Assembly (NCBI GenBank): GCA_964590835.1
Contig: CAZPYD010000002.1
Coordinates: forward strand, 1-60,362
Reading direction: 5' to 3'
DNA from: CAZPYD01 sp964590835
Lineage (GTDB): Bacteria > Patescibacteriota > Minisyncoccia > JAHISW01 > Tagabacteraceae
Length of the DNA: 60,362 nt
The notes beneath the pieces are model-generated. The model had not been told where the DNA came from and searched no databases. It saw only the letters and a program-made list of their open reading frames with translations. The translations under genes and the position numbers were made by a program. Positions 16,345-24,712 of this stretch are shown piece by piece (position 1 is the stretch's first letter; each line of letters starts with the position of its first letter).

Positions 16345-19086
16345 ATGGCAACAAGAAAAAAGATAGTAAAAAAAGAAAAAACACAAAAAGCCCGCCTTGC
16401 CTCGACAAAGGCGAGGCAGGTTAAAATGATTCAAAAAATCAAAAAGCGTGATGGTAGAGTTGTTGATTTTGATCCGAAAAGAATCGAAGAAGCTGTTTTT
16501 AAAGCATTTGAAGCAAGTGGTCAACCAGATAAAAAACTAGCTCAAGAAGTTGCCAAAACTGTTTTAAACAAATTAAATCAAAAATATAAAAAAAATATTT
16601 CTAAAGCCATTCCCACTGTTGAGGAGCTTCAAGATATTGTGGAAGAATCTCTTATTGAAGATGGGTCTGCAAAAGTTGCCAAATCATATATTCTTTATCG
16701 TCAAAAAAGAGCTGATTTAAGACGTGAAAAACAAGACATACTCGATAAGGGGGAGATAGATGAAGTAGACAAATATTTTGACCCAAACGCTCTCCGAGTT
16801 TTAAAGAGTCGTTATTTGAGAAAAGATGAGAATGGCAAGGTAATAGAATCTCCAAAAGAACTTTTTCAAAGAGTAGCTGTGCATACTGTTTTGCCGGATA
16901 TTGTTTATGACAAGAGAGTAACTTCAAAAAGGGTTGTTGGTAAAAAAGAAATACCTATGTGCCCACCCAGTGGGACAGATCAATTAGGTGTTTTGGGTGA
17001 GAAACGAGCCGTTGAGTTGGAAGGCAAAATGAGAATAGGGGATTATTACTTAAATCGTTTTCACGCCAAAGGGCTTTATCATTGTTTTGACAGATTCAAG
17101 AGAGAGGGAAAGGTAAAAATTAGTTGGGAGAAATTGGTGGAGATGTTAAAGAAGAATAAATTTGCCAAGCATCAAAAAAGAATTGATGAGTTTTATAAGT
17201 TAATGGTTTCTAGGGATTTTATGCCCAACACTCCTACTATTGCCAATTTTGGAAGTTTTTTGGGAATGGGTTCTGCTTGTTTTGCTTTGAATATTAAAGA
17301 TTCTATTAATTCCATAATGGAAACCCTTAAGAGGGCTGCTATAGTTTTCAAATCAGGCGGTGGTTTGGGTTATAATTTTTCAAAACTTAGGCCGGAGGGC
17401 GATTTCATAAAAACAACAGGAGGTGCTTCTTCCGGACCATTAAGTTTTATGCGTCTTTTTGACACAATGACAGAGGTGGTGAAGCAGGGTGGAATAAGAA
17501 GAGGGGCTAACATGGGAATAATGAATAGCAATCATCCTGATATAGAAAATTTTGTGATGGCCAAAGAGGGGAACAAGGCTTTGAATAACTTTAATATTTC
17601 CATTTTGGTAATGCCGGAATTTTGGGAATGCTACAAAAAGAACAAGCCGTATCCATTAGTTAACCCAAGAACTGGTGAGGTGCAGCGTTACATTTCTGCC
17701 AAGATTTTGTTCGACAGCATTGCTTATCAGGCATGGGAATCTGCTGAACCGGGATTGCTATTTTTCGATAAGATAAATGAACACAACCCGGTATTAAAAG
17801 AGATGGGACCGATTGTTACTACCAATCCTTGTGGCGAGCTTTTGCTTTATCCAAACGAGTCTTGCAACTTGGGCTCAATCAATCTTTGGAATTTTGTGAA
17901 AGAAAATGAAAAAGGCAAAAATGAAGTTGATTGGGAAAAACTGGAAAAGGCAGTAAGATTGGGTGTAAGATTTTTGGATAACATTATAGATGTAAACCAA
18001 CTCCCATTAAATGAAATAGAAGAGATGACCCTACAAACAAGAAAGATCGGCTTGGGTGTTATGGGGTTGGGTGATTTGCTTTTCGAGCTTGGAGTAACTT
18101 ACAACTCACCAAAAGGACGTGAACTAATGGAAAAAATTGCTGAATTTATAAATTATTATTCCAAAGAAGAATCGGTTAAAATGGCAAAAGAAAAAGGAGC
18201 CTTTCCTTTGTTCAAGAAGAGTTCTTTTGCAAAAGGAGAAATGCCTGTTTCCGGATTTTATGATAAAAAATCTTGGAATTTTGAATGGAAGAAGCTCGCA
18301 GCCAAAATTAAAAAATTCGGTATTAGAAATAGCTACACTACAGTGATTGCGCCTACCGGATCAATTTCCATGATTGCCGGTTGTTCTTCAGGGGTTGAGC
18401 CGGTTTATTCTTTGGTTTATCAAAAGAGTGTGGCTGTGGGTTCTTTTTATTATATTGATCCTGTTTTCGAGCACCACATGCTTCGCGAAGGTCTTTTTGA
18501 TGAGGATTTGATAACAGACGTGGTTAACTCAAAGGGGACTGTTCAGAATATAAACTACATACCGCCTAAATTTAAAAAAGTTTTTGTTACAAGTCATGAC
18601 ATTAAGCCGGAGGACCACATAAAGAGTTTAGCTGCTTTTCAGAAGTGGGTGGATTCTTCTATTTCAAAAACAATTAATTTTCCAAGAACAGCTTCTGTGG
18701 GTGATATCAAAAGAGCTTACCTTTTGGCTCATGAATTAGGATGCAAAGGGGTTACTGTTTATAGGGATACTTCTCTAAAGAAACAAGTTTTGTCGACAGA
18801 AGGGGCAGGCAAAAAAACAGATCCCTTCGTCAAAACTCAGGGCAAGAAAAAGAAGAGTGAAAAAGAAAGCGGTTTGCAAAGATTAAAAGATGAAAAGGCG
18901 GAGGGTATGGCTGTTTATCGAGATCCATCCGGTGTTTATATGAATGGTAATGGTGATAATGAGAATGGTTTTGTTGCAGATAAACCAACTGGAAAGATTA
19001 CAAAATGTCCAAGTTGTAAGATAGACCTTTCTTTTAAGGAAGGATGTATGTCTTGTCCTGTTTGTGGTTGGGGGTTGTGTGCGTAA
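16345..19086 (+). CDS. nrdJ: Ribonucleotide reductase, adenosylcobalamin-dependent (class II)
   Basis: Makes deoxyribonucleotides from ribonucleotides using a B12-derived radical. An ATP-cone lies at about residues 30-125 (KKRDGRVVDFDPKRIEEAV). The barrel has FKSGGGLGYNFS, NPCGELLLYPNESCNLGSINL (active-site Cys) and APTGSISMIAGCSSGVEP. The C-terminal CPSCKIDLSFKEGC and CPVCGWGLC give the Cys tail for thioredoxin exchange. Length 913 aa is usual for NrdJ with a cone. The lysine-rich first 28 residues contain an in-frame palindromic repeat; an alternative ATG at 16429 would remove it. No cobalamin synthesis genes are in this window, so B12 may be salvaged. Confidence 0.93.
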   Translation: MATRKKIVKKEKTQKARLASTKARQVKMIQKIKKRDGRVVDFDPKRIEEAVFKAFEASGQPDKKLAQEVAKTVLNKLNQKYKKNISKAIPTVEELQDIVEESLIEDGSAKVAKSYILYRQKRADLRREKQDILDKGEIDEVDKYFDPNALRVLKSRYLRKDENGKVIESPKELFQRVAVHTVLPDIVYDKRVTSKRVVGKKEIPMCPPSGTDQLGVLGEKRAVELEGKMRIGDYYLNRFHAKGLYHCFDRFKREGKVKISWEKLVEMLKKNKFAKHQKRIDEFYKLMVSRDFMPNTPTIANFGSFLGMGSACFALNIKDSINSIMETLKRAAIVFKSGGGLGYNFSKLRPEGDFIKTTGGASSGPLSFMRLFDTMTEVVKQGGIRRGANMGIMNSNHPDIENFVMAKEGNKALNNFNISILVMPEFWECYKKNKPYPLVNPRTGEVQRYISAKILFDSIAYQAWESAEPGLLFFDKINEHNPVLKEMGPIVTTNPCGELLLYPNESCNLGSINLWNFVKENEKGKNEVDWEKLEKAVRLGVRFLDNIIDVNQLPLNEIEEMTLQTRKIGLGVMGLGDLLFELGVTYNSPKGRELMEKIAEFINYYSKEESVKMAKEKGAFPLFKKSSFAKGEMPVSGFYDKKSWNFEWKKLAAKIKKFGIRNSYTTVIAPTGSISMIAGCSSGVEPVYSLVYQKSVAVGSFYYIDPVFEHHMLREGLFDEDLITDVVNSKGTVQNINYIPPKFKKVFVTSHDIKPEDHIKSLAAFQKWVDSSISKTINFPRTASVGDIKRAYLLAHELGCKGVTVYRDTSLKKQVLSTEGAGKKTDPFVKTQGKKKKSEKESGLQRLKDEKAEGMAVYRDPSGVYMNGNGDNENGFVADKPTGKITKCPSCKIDLSFKEGCMSCPVCGWGLCA
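16391..16420. repeat. In-frame palindromic repeat in nrdJ
   Basis: TGCCTCG-ACAAAGG-CGAGGCA hairpin with flanking CC/GG, in the lysine-rich N-terminal tail. It shares CTCGACAAAGGCGAGGC and GCCCGCCTTGC with a repeat in rpoD at 52174-52228. Confidence 0.65.
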
Positions 19087-19136
19087 TTATTTTTTGATAT
19101 TTTAAGTATATAATTTAATAGAATTTACTAAAAAGA

Positions 19137-19553
19137 ATGGAAAAAGTAAAAATAAAAAATAATACTATAGAATTTGTTTTTAATTTACAGAATTATCCGA
19201 TGGAGGCACTTTATGGCACCGCTTATGTTTTTTTAGACAGAGCCTATTTGTTTTTGGATAACAAAACACCCGAGAAAATAAATATATTTTTAAAAGGCAA
19301 AAAAAAATTAACTAAAAAACAATTAGAGCAACTAAAAGATGATTTTCTAAATGAACTTTTGAATTATACGGTTAGAATAAAACTGACAAAAAATAATAAA
19401 AAAATAAGAGAGTTTGTTGTTGGGCAGGCTTTGTTTGCAGCTTTAAGTAATGGTGGTGAAGAAGACGAAGGTCTTAGTTATGATGATGATCCTCTTGGTA
19501 TCGCTGTTCCGTGGGAGGACAAATACGGTAAAGAAACAAAGAAGAAAAAATAA
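19137..19553 (+). CDS. hxsD: His-Xaa-Ser system protein HxsD
   Basis: HxsD is a small partner protein of the His-Xaa-Ser RiPP system, probably helping the maturases recognise the precursor. The family was first named for an LLNDYxLRE motif; here FLNELLNYTVRIKL matches it, following YPMEALYGTAYVFLDRAYLFLD and preceding KIREFVVGQALFAAL. The acidic C-terminal tail (GGEEDEG, DDDP) is extra. It opens a unit with a second small HxsD-like gene, hxsB and hxsA, with gaps of 7-17 bases up to hxsB. A TATAAT-like box lies about 25 bases upstream. The call rests on recalled family pattern. Confidence 0.65.
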   Translation: MEKVKIKNNTIEFVFNLQNYPMEALYGTAYVFLDRAYLFLDNKTPEKINIFLKGKKKLTKKQLEQLKDDFLNELLNYTVRIKLTKNNKKIREFVVGQALFAALSNGGEEDEGLSYDDDPLGIAVPWEDKYGKETKKKK

Positions 19554-19569
19554 ATAATCAACAAGGATA

Positions 19570-19770
19570 ATGGTTATAAAATTTAGTAAAAAAATATATA
19601 AATTAAACGCGATAAAATCAGCCATAAAACAATACCAGGAATTGGCTGATTTTAGTTTTGAGAAAAAAGATGATTATATTTTTGTGAAATTGAAAAAAAT
19701 TGATAAGGATATTGAGAAAATAATTAAAGATGAATTTTGTAATTATGTTCTTGGCTTAATGAAAACATAA
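19570..19770 (+). CDS. Second HxsD-like small protein (66 aa)
   Basis: A short protein with the pattern KFSKKIYKLNAIKSAIKQY, a central beta-like FVKLKKI and the end DEFCNYVLGLMK. The start (hydrophobic residue, Lys-Ile-Tyr, Ala-Ile) and the end (E/D-F-x-N-Y-x-L) align by eye with the HxsD layout, so it is probably a diverged or minimal paralogue of its neighbour. It lies between hxsD and hxsB, 7 bases before hxsB, and is surely cotranscribed. A precursor-recognition role is inferred. Confidence 0.55.
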   Translation: MVIKFSKKIYKLNAIKSAIKQYQELADFSFEKKDDYIFVKLKKIDKDIEKIIKDEFCNYVLGLMKT

Positions 19771-19777
19771 AATATCG

Positions 19778-21205
19778 ATGTTAAAGAAAAATAATAATTT
19801 GGGTTATTTTCGTTTTAAAAAAACAGGAAATGAGTATCTTTTAACAAACGATGCAGGTGATTTTTTGTTTTTGAAAGAAAAAGATTTTAACAGTTTTTTA
19901 GACGATAATTTAGATAAAGATAAAGAACCTTATTTATCTTTGAAAGAAAAAAATTTTGTAAAAGATGAGATGGATCTTGCTAGTTGTATAGACAAATATC
20001 GCTCTAAAAATAAATTTTTATTTGGTGGACCTAGTTTGCATATTATAGTAGTAACTCAAAGGTGTAACCACTGTTGTGTTTATTGTCATGCCAGCGCTCA
20101 GTCTATGGATAAAGAAGGTCTTGATATGGACAAAGAAACGGCTAAACAGGTAGTTGATAAAATCTTTCAAACCACAAGTCACTTTGTGGCAATTGAGTTT
20201 CAGGGTGGGGAGCCTTTGGTAAATTGGGATATTATAAAATTTATTATTGAATATGCCAAGAAAAAAAACAAACAAGCAAAAAAAGATTTGCAACTTAGAT
20301 TGGTTTCCAATTTTTCCTTAATGACCGAAGAAAAGTTTCAGTATTTGATTAAAAATAAAGTAAGTTTTTGTATTTCAATAGATGGACCGGAAAAAGTTCA
20401 TAATAAAAATCGTCCTATGGTTGGAGGTAACAGCTATAAACATGCAATAAAGTGGGCTAAGAAGTTTAATGATCTATACCCTAAGTTAAAAAAGAAAAAG
20501 TATATTTTTAAAATGGGATTGGCTGTTACCACAAGTCGTTTTTCTTTGCCTTACTATAAAGAAATAATAGATAAATATATCAAGTTAGGATTTACTGGTG
20601 TTTATTTGAGGCCCTTAAATCCTTTTGGCTTTACGAAAAAACATTTTAAACAAATTGGTTATACTGTTGACGAATATATGGAATTTTATAAAAATGCCCT
20701 TTCTTATATAATCCAGTTGAATTTAAAAGGGAAGGAGGTGACAGAAAAAATGGCGGTTACATTTTTAACAAAGATTTTAACTGATGGTGACCCCAATCAT
20801 TTAGATTTTAGGTCTCCTTGTGGTGCCGGTATTGGTCAGTTAGCTTATAATTACAATGGTAATGTTTACACTTGTGATGAGGGTAGAATGATGAGCATGA
20901 TGGGGGATGAGAGTTTTTGTTTGGGTAATGTTACAGAGAACAGTTATCAAGAAATAGTTGGTAGTCCTGTTACAAGGACAATGTGTACCGCATCGTGTTT
21001 AGATGGTTTGGCAGGTTGTAGTGACTGTGTTTATAAGCCATATTGTGGAGTTTGCCCTATATATAATTATTCTGAACAGGGAAATATTTTTGGACAAATG
21101 CCTGATAATGAGCGCTGTAAAATAAATAAGGCTACTTTGGATTTCTTGTTTGAAAAATTAAAAGACGAAAAAACAAGGCTTATTTTTGAGAAGTGGGTGA
21201 AATAA
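19778..21205 (+). CDS. hxsB: His-Xaa-Ser system radical SAM maturase HxsB
   Basis: A peptide-modifying radical SAM/SPASM enzyme. An N-terminal recognition-type domain (about residues 1-85, GYFRFKKTGNEYLLTNDAG) precedes the barrel. The SAM cluster motif is CNHCCVYC (about residue 96), followed by the HASAQSMD stretch typical of HxsB and FQGGEPL. SPASM cysteines follow: CGAG, TCDEGR, CTASCLDGLAGCSDCVYKPYCGVCP. Length 475 aa fits. It is 83 bases upstream of the HGS-repeat precursor, its likely substrate. The chemistry on His-Gly-Ser repeats is not established to my knowledge. Confidence 0.85.
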   Translation: MLKKNNNLGYFRFKKTGNEYLLTNDAGDFLFLKEKDFNSFLDDNLDKDKEPYLSLKEKNFVKDEMDLASCIDKYRSKNKFLFGGPSLHIIVVTQRCNHCCVYCHASAQSMDKEGLDMDKETAKQVVDKIFQTTSHFVAIEFQGGEPLVNWDIIKFIIEYAKKKNKQAKKDLQLRLVSNFSLMTEEKFQYLIKNKVSFCISIDGPEKVHNKNRPMVGGNSYKHAIKWAKKFNDLYPKLKKKKYIFKMGLAVTTSRFSLPYYKEIIDKYIKLGFTGVYLRPLNPFGFTKKHFKQIGYTVDEYMEFYKNALSYIIQLNLKGKEVTEKMAVTFLTKILTDGDPNHLDFRSPCGAGIGQLAYNYNGNVYTCDEGRMMSMMGDESFCLGNVTENSYQEIVGSPVTRTMCTASCLDGLAGCSDCVYKPYCGVCPIYNYSEQGNIFGQMPDNERCKINKATLDFLFEKLKDEKTRLIFEKWVK

Positions 21206-21271
21206 TTTTGTAAATTAAATAAGAAATGTAAGTTATACACAATTTTCGGTTTTTATTTCATGACTTTTTGT

Positions 21272-21277
21272 TATAAT
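21272..21277 (+). promoter_or_regulatory. -10 box of hxsA
   Basis: TATAAT ends 11 bases before the hxsA ATG and no Shine-Dalgarno is visible, so the precursor gene may have its own promoter and a very short 5' leader. A DnaA-box-like TTATACACA lies at 21235-21243. Confidence 0.45.
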
Positions 21278-21288
21278 TAAAGAAAACA

Positions 21289-21654
21289 ATGGCTAAAAAG
21301 AAAAAACTTAAACTACCTCAAATTAAAAAAGACATAAAAGCTTTTTTGACTAGTGAGGAAGGCAAGATAAACAAAAAAGATGCAGCTAAAATTGCTTTGG
21401 GTGTATTGTCCCTAGGTATTGTTTTAGCTGGGGCAATGAAGGCAGATCCAACTTCTGCTGCTTGTTCACATGCTTCACATGGTTCACATGGCTCACATGG
21501 TAGTCATGGTTCACACGGTAGTCATGGTTCTCATGGTTCACACGGTAGTCATGGTTCTCATGGTTCACACGGTAGTCATGGTAGTCATGGTTCTCACGGC
21601 TCTCATGGTTCTCATGGAAGTCACGGTTCTCATAGTTCGCATAGCGCTTATTAA
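21289..21654 (+). CDS. hxsA: His-Xaa-Ser repeat precursor peptide HxsA
   Basis: A RiPP precursor of 121 residues. Residues 1-59 form a lysine-rich leader with a hydrophobic segment (DAAKIALGVLSLGIVLAG, about 31-48) ending SAAC. Residues 60-121 are the core: one HAS, 17 consecutive HGS and a closing HSSHSAY. HxsB, encoded just upstream, is the expected modifier. The hydrophobic segment suggests membrane insertion or export before or after modification. Ser codons alternate among TCA, AGT and TCT, and His codons between CAT and CAC, in a higher-order DNA repeat, so the tract grew by duplication of multi-codon units. Confidence 0.88.
   Translation: MAKKKKLKLPQIKKDIKAFLTSEEGKINKKDAAKIALGVLSLGIVLAGAMKADPTSAACSHASHGSHGSHGSHGSHGSHGSHGSHGSHGSHGSHGSHGSHGSHGSHGSHGSHGSHSSHSAY
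21466..21648 (+). repeat. HGS-encoding tandem repeat
   Basis: A 9-base coding repeat organised in 27-base units: GGTTCACACGGTAGTCAT occurs three times, twice followed by GGTTCTCAT. The ends of the tract are more diverged than the middle, as expected for expansion by slippage or unequal recombination. Confidence 0.8.
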
Positions 21655-21662
21655 AATATTAA

Positions 21663-22598
21663 ATGAAATCCTTAAATTTAAATAAATTTTTAATAACCAT
21701 ATTAGTGCTTATTGTTATTGTTTTAGGTGTTACTTTTTGGTTTAAGGTTTATCCTCCAATAGCTGATATTTCTCCGGAAGCGGTTGAAAAAAAATGCACA
21801 GAAGAAACAATCCAAATGACAGATGATGAGTTAATTGGACAAATTGATAATTTAAAATATCCAGAAAAAATTACAGGTGTTATTAGTAGCAGAACAGGAT
21901 TGGAGCATGATAGAAAATCATTGACACAAAATTTAATGGTAGAGTATTTGATTTGTAAAGCAAAAACAAACCCCGAAGATAAGAGTTTTTATGATAGAGC
22001 TCAAGAATATATTTCAGAGAAAATGATTTTAGGGGACAAGGGTGAGCAGGCAAAACAAGAAATATTAGATTCATTGAATAGTGCCGTAGAACAGCCTTTT
22101 GTCAATTTTTTAAACATGGTGGAATTAGAAATGATTTTAGAAGATAGAGAGAGGCAGGCAAAACAAGAGGTTTCTGATTCGTTGGATGGTGTCGCTGGAC
22201 AACCTTTTGTTAATTTTTTAAATATAGTGGCATTGGGAAACTTAGAAAAACTTTGTCCAGGCGAATTACCTAAGATATGTCGAAAAAGCTTAGAGGATCT
22301 TGGTGAAAAGAACCAAGCCTTATTTTCTAGTTGTGATTCTTTGTGTAATTATAAAAATTGGACCCCAGACCTTAAGTTAGAGATAGAGGATCCTATTGAG
22401 TTTCAAAGTAGATATCAAACAGAAGTAGCTTTTGCTTATAGATTTGGAGGTAGTGAATTAGCTTTACTTTTTTGTGATGATATTAAAGAAGAAAGTAGAA
22501 AAAAGGATTGCTTAAATCTTATTAAAAGATTTAATTATTTACAAAACTGTGATCTTCATAAAGAGAAGTTGGCTGATTTGATTTGTGTTGTTGATTAG
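21663..22598 (+). CDS. Membrane-anchored hypothetical protein with internal duplication
   Basis: I do not recognise it. Residues 7-27 are a membrane helix (FLITILVLIVIVLGVTFW) followed by a helical, charged extracytoplasmic part. About residues 118-155 are repeated at 156-193: both copies share QAKQE, DSL and QPFVNFLN. Several Cys are present near the C-terminus (ELPKICRK, SSCDSLCNY). It starts 9 bases after hxsA and ends at a terminator, so it is likely the last gene of the hxs unit; a role in holding or exporting the HGS peptide is speculative. Confidence 0.6.
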   Translation: MKSLNLNKFLITILVLIVIVLGVTFWFKVYPPIADISPEAVEKKCTEETIQMTDDELIGQIDNLKYPEKITGVISSRTGLEHDRKSLTQNLMVEYLICKAKTNPEDKSFYDRAQEYISEKMILGDKGEQAKQEILDSLNSAVEQPFVNFLNMVELEMILEDRERQAKQEVSDSLDGVAGQPFVNFLNIVALGNLEKLCPGELPKICRKSLEDLGEKNQALFSSCDSLCNYKNWTPDLKLEIEDPIEFQSRYQTEVAFAYRFGGSELALLFCDDIKEESRKKDCLNLIKRFNYLQNCDLHKEKLADLICVVD

Positions 22599-22630
22599 TT
22601 TGTTTTGTAAAAATTAAAATTTTCTAATTA

Positions 22631-22658
22631 TTACTACATTGAAGTAGTATTTTTTTTG
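22631..22658 (+). terminator. Intrinsic terminator closing the hxs unit
   Basis: TACTAC (22633-22638) pairs with GTAGTA (22645-22650... by eye), with adjacent AT pairs, and is followed by eight T. It separates the hxs unit from the large cluster that starts at 22719. Confidence 0.6.
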
Positions 22659-22718
22659 GTTTAATATTTAAATATATTGGTATTGGTTAAAAATAAAGAT
22701 AAACATTAAATATAAACC

Positions 22719-23636
22719 ATGTCTTATAGATTTGTTTTTTATGAAAATAAACATAAAGATAAATTAAACAAATATTTAAAAAAAATAGAACCAAGTTTTA
22801 AATATATACCTTTTTTATTTTCTTTAGATAGCTTGCTTGTATTGTCACAATATAAAAAGGTTTTTTTGATTTTAAAAAACAACAAAGTTGTCAATGTGGG
22901 TTATTTAAATATTTGTAAAAATCATGCCAGGTTTTTGTTTGAATTACCAAAAATTGATTATGATTTTTTAAAAAATGTACACAGTATTGCTGTATCATTT
23001 TTAAAAATTAATTTTAATTATAATGATTATGTTTTTTTAAATGAGAATATAATTGATATTAAAAAACTTTTAAAATTAGAAGAAAATAGTTTTAGAAATA
23101 TAAGGAAAAAGATAAAACAATTTAAAAAACTTTATCCTAAAATAGAGATTACAGCTTTTGATTGTAGGAAACATTTAGAGAATGATTTTTTTATTTTTTT
23201 TAATCGGTGGGTGCAAAATTATATAAAAAAAGGAAAAACTCCTTGTTTATTTTTAGACAAAGAATATTTAAAGCATATTTACGGTAATGGTATGAAAACT
23301 AATTGTTTTAGAGGTCTAATTGCAAAAGAAGAAAACAAGATAGTGGGTTTTATTTTTTATATAATTTCTCCTGGCCACAACCAAGCAATAAATCTTGCTC
23401 AAAAAACTTTTTATAAATATAAAGGATTAAATGAATTTTTGCTTTATGAAGCAAGTAGAATTTTGTGGGAAGAGGATGATATTAGATACATTAACATTGG
23501 TCCTTCCAGAGATGAGGGTGTATTAAATTTTAAAAGGAAATTTAATACAGAAATAATTCCTTCGTTTACGATAGTACTTAAGGGTTTTGGAAAAGAAGAT
23601 AAATCTTTTTGGTATGCAGATCATTTTAATAAGTAG
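22719..23636 (+). CDS. GNAT-fold acyl/aminoacyl transferase-like protein (DUF2156/LPG synthetase C-terminal type)
   Basis: The family includes the catalytic domain of lysyl-phosphatidylglycerol synthase and Fem-like aminoacyl-tRNA-dependent transferases. Visible pattern: SFRNIRKKIKQFKKLYP, then LIAKEENKIVGFIFYI (GNAT beta strand), KGLNEFLLYEASRIL, and YINIGPSRDEGVLNFKRKF, close to the end motif of DUF2156 proteins. Length 305 aa fits. It is the first gene of the large cluster. It may add an amino acid from aminoacyl-tRNA to a pathway intermediate; this is inference from the fold. Confidence 0.65.
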   Translation: MSYRFVFYENKHKDKLNKYLKKIEPSFKYIPFLFSLDSLLVLSQYKKVFLILKNNKVVNVGYLNICKNHARFLFELPKIDYDFLKNVHSIAVSFLKINFNYNDYVFLNENIIDIKKLLKLEENSFRNIRKKIKQFKKLYPKIEITAFDCRKHLENDFFIFFNRWVQNYIKKGKTPCLFLDKEYLKHIYGNGMKTNCFRGLIAKEENKIVGFIFYIISPGHNQAINLAQKTFYKYKGLNEFLLYEASRILWEEDDIRYINIGPSRDEGVLNFKRKFNTEIIPSFTIVLKGFGKEDKSFWYADHFNK

Positions 23637-23645
23637 TTTTTAGTA

Positions 23646-23702
23646 ATGATCACTGTTGCTTTATTTGTTGGTGTTGCTGTGGTTGTTGTTGAGTTTAAGT
23701 GA
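23646..23702 (+). CDS. Possible 18-residue membrane peptide
   Basis: A tiny frame encoding MITVALFVGVAVVVVEFK, one hydrophobic helix with a charged end, in the 108-base gap before the next gene. There is no clear ribosome binding site. It could be chance in low-complexity DNA. Confidence 0.2.
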   Translation: MITVALFVGVAVVVVEFK

Positions 23703-23744
23703 TATTATTATAATATTTATAATTGGAGTTTAATTAGTGTTGTT

Positions 23745-24710
23745 ATGAGAAAAATATTCTTATTGTATAAGATGACATACAGGTGTAATGATTCTTGTCC
23801 TTTTTGTTTAGATTATGAACAAATCCAAAAAAACACAGGGAATCTTTCTTTAGTTGATTTTAAAAAAAATTTAGATTTTTTTTTAAAAAAAGCAGAAATT
23901 AAAAAGGTAATTCTTACCGGAGGAGAACCCACATTGCATCCGAATTTTTTTGAGATTTTATCATATATTAAAGCTCAAAACATACCTTTTTCTATTATCA
24001 CTAATGCAATAAAATTTACAGACAAAGGTTTTTTAAAAAGAACTAAGAGTTATTTTCCAAATATTTCTTGTGGTGATGTTAATACTATATATTTTTCACT
24101 GAATGATGTTTCAAATAAAACTGATAATACAAAAAAGGGGGAAATTTTAAAAAAAAGAATAGAAGGAATAAAAAATTTGGCAAAATCTGATTTTCCTTTA
24201 TCGGCTATTGTAACCATAAACCAAGAAAATAAGAATAATTTAGGGGAGTTAATGAAATTTTTAATTAACCTAAAATCAGAATTTGATTTTAATTTTAGGT
24301 TAGTAGAGTTTAGAATTCTTTATTCTTTATTAACGCCAATAAAAATATTTAAAAATAATTTTATTGATTCGATCGATGACATCAGGGAATCTTTAGAGAA
24401 AAACCTAACACATCTAAGGCGAAGCAATATTAATTATGTTTTATGGAACTTTCCTTTTTGTTATTTTAAAGACCCGCAAAGTCATGCTGATATTTTATTA
24501 AAAGATAGGCTTGAGGCGAAAATTGTTAAAATTGATTATTCTCATCAATGTAGCCACGCAGACTCTCTTGGGTGGAAAAAACATCTAAAAGATAATTTAT
24601 TTTGCGGGAATTGTGATTTAAATGATTATTGTAGTGGAATTGAGAGAGATTATATTGATTTATATGGATATCCTAGTTTAAAAACTATTAAATACAATAA
24701 TAAACAATAA
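23745..24710 (+). CDS. Radical SAM protein with short auxiliary-cluster motif
   Basis: The cluster motif CNDSCPFC (residues about 14-21), LTGGEPTLHP and SIITNAI mark a radical SAM barrel. The C-terminal half has NFPFCYF, then CSHADSLGW and FCGNCDLNDYCSGIERDYIDLYG. The last piece fits the C-x2-C-x5-C-x-G-(I)-x3-Y signature shared by most radical SAM proteins of this locus. It precedes the ATP-grasp gene by 2 bases. Substrate unknown. Confidence 0.8.
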   Translation: MRKIFLLYKMTYRCNDSCPFCLDYEQIQKNTGNLSLVDFKKNLDFFLKKAEIKKVILTGGEPTLHPNFFEILSYIKAQNIPFSIITNAIKFTDKGFLKRTKSYFPNISCGDVNTIYFSLNDVSNKTDNTKKGEILKKRIEGIKNLAKSDFPLSAIVTINQENKNNLGELMKFLINLKSEFDFNFRLVEFRILYSLLTPIKIFKNNFIDSIDDIRESLEKNLTHLRRSNINYVLWNFPFCYFKDPQSHADILLKDRLEAKIVKIDYSHQCSHADSLGWKKHLKDNLFCGNCDLNDYCSGIERDYIDLYGYPSLKTIKYNNKQ

Positions 24711-24712
24711 AA

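Noticed and set aside
21466..21648. CRISPR-like periodic repeat
   Set aside because: The period is 9/27 bases, without spacers, and it encodes His-Gly-Ser in frame.
21386..21685. Alternative frames over the HGS repeat (Met/Val-rich plus-strand and Asn/His-rich minus-strand peptides)
   Set aside because: They arise from repetitive DNA read in other frames and lack start signals.
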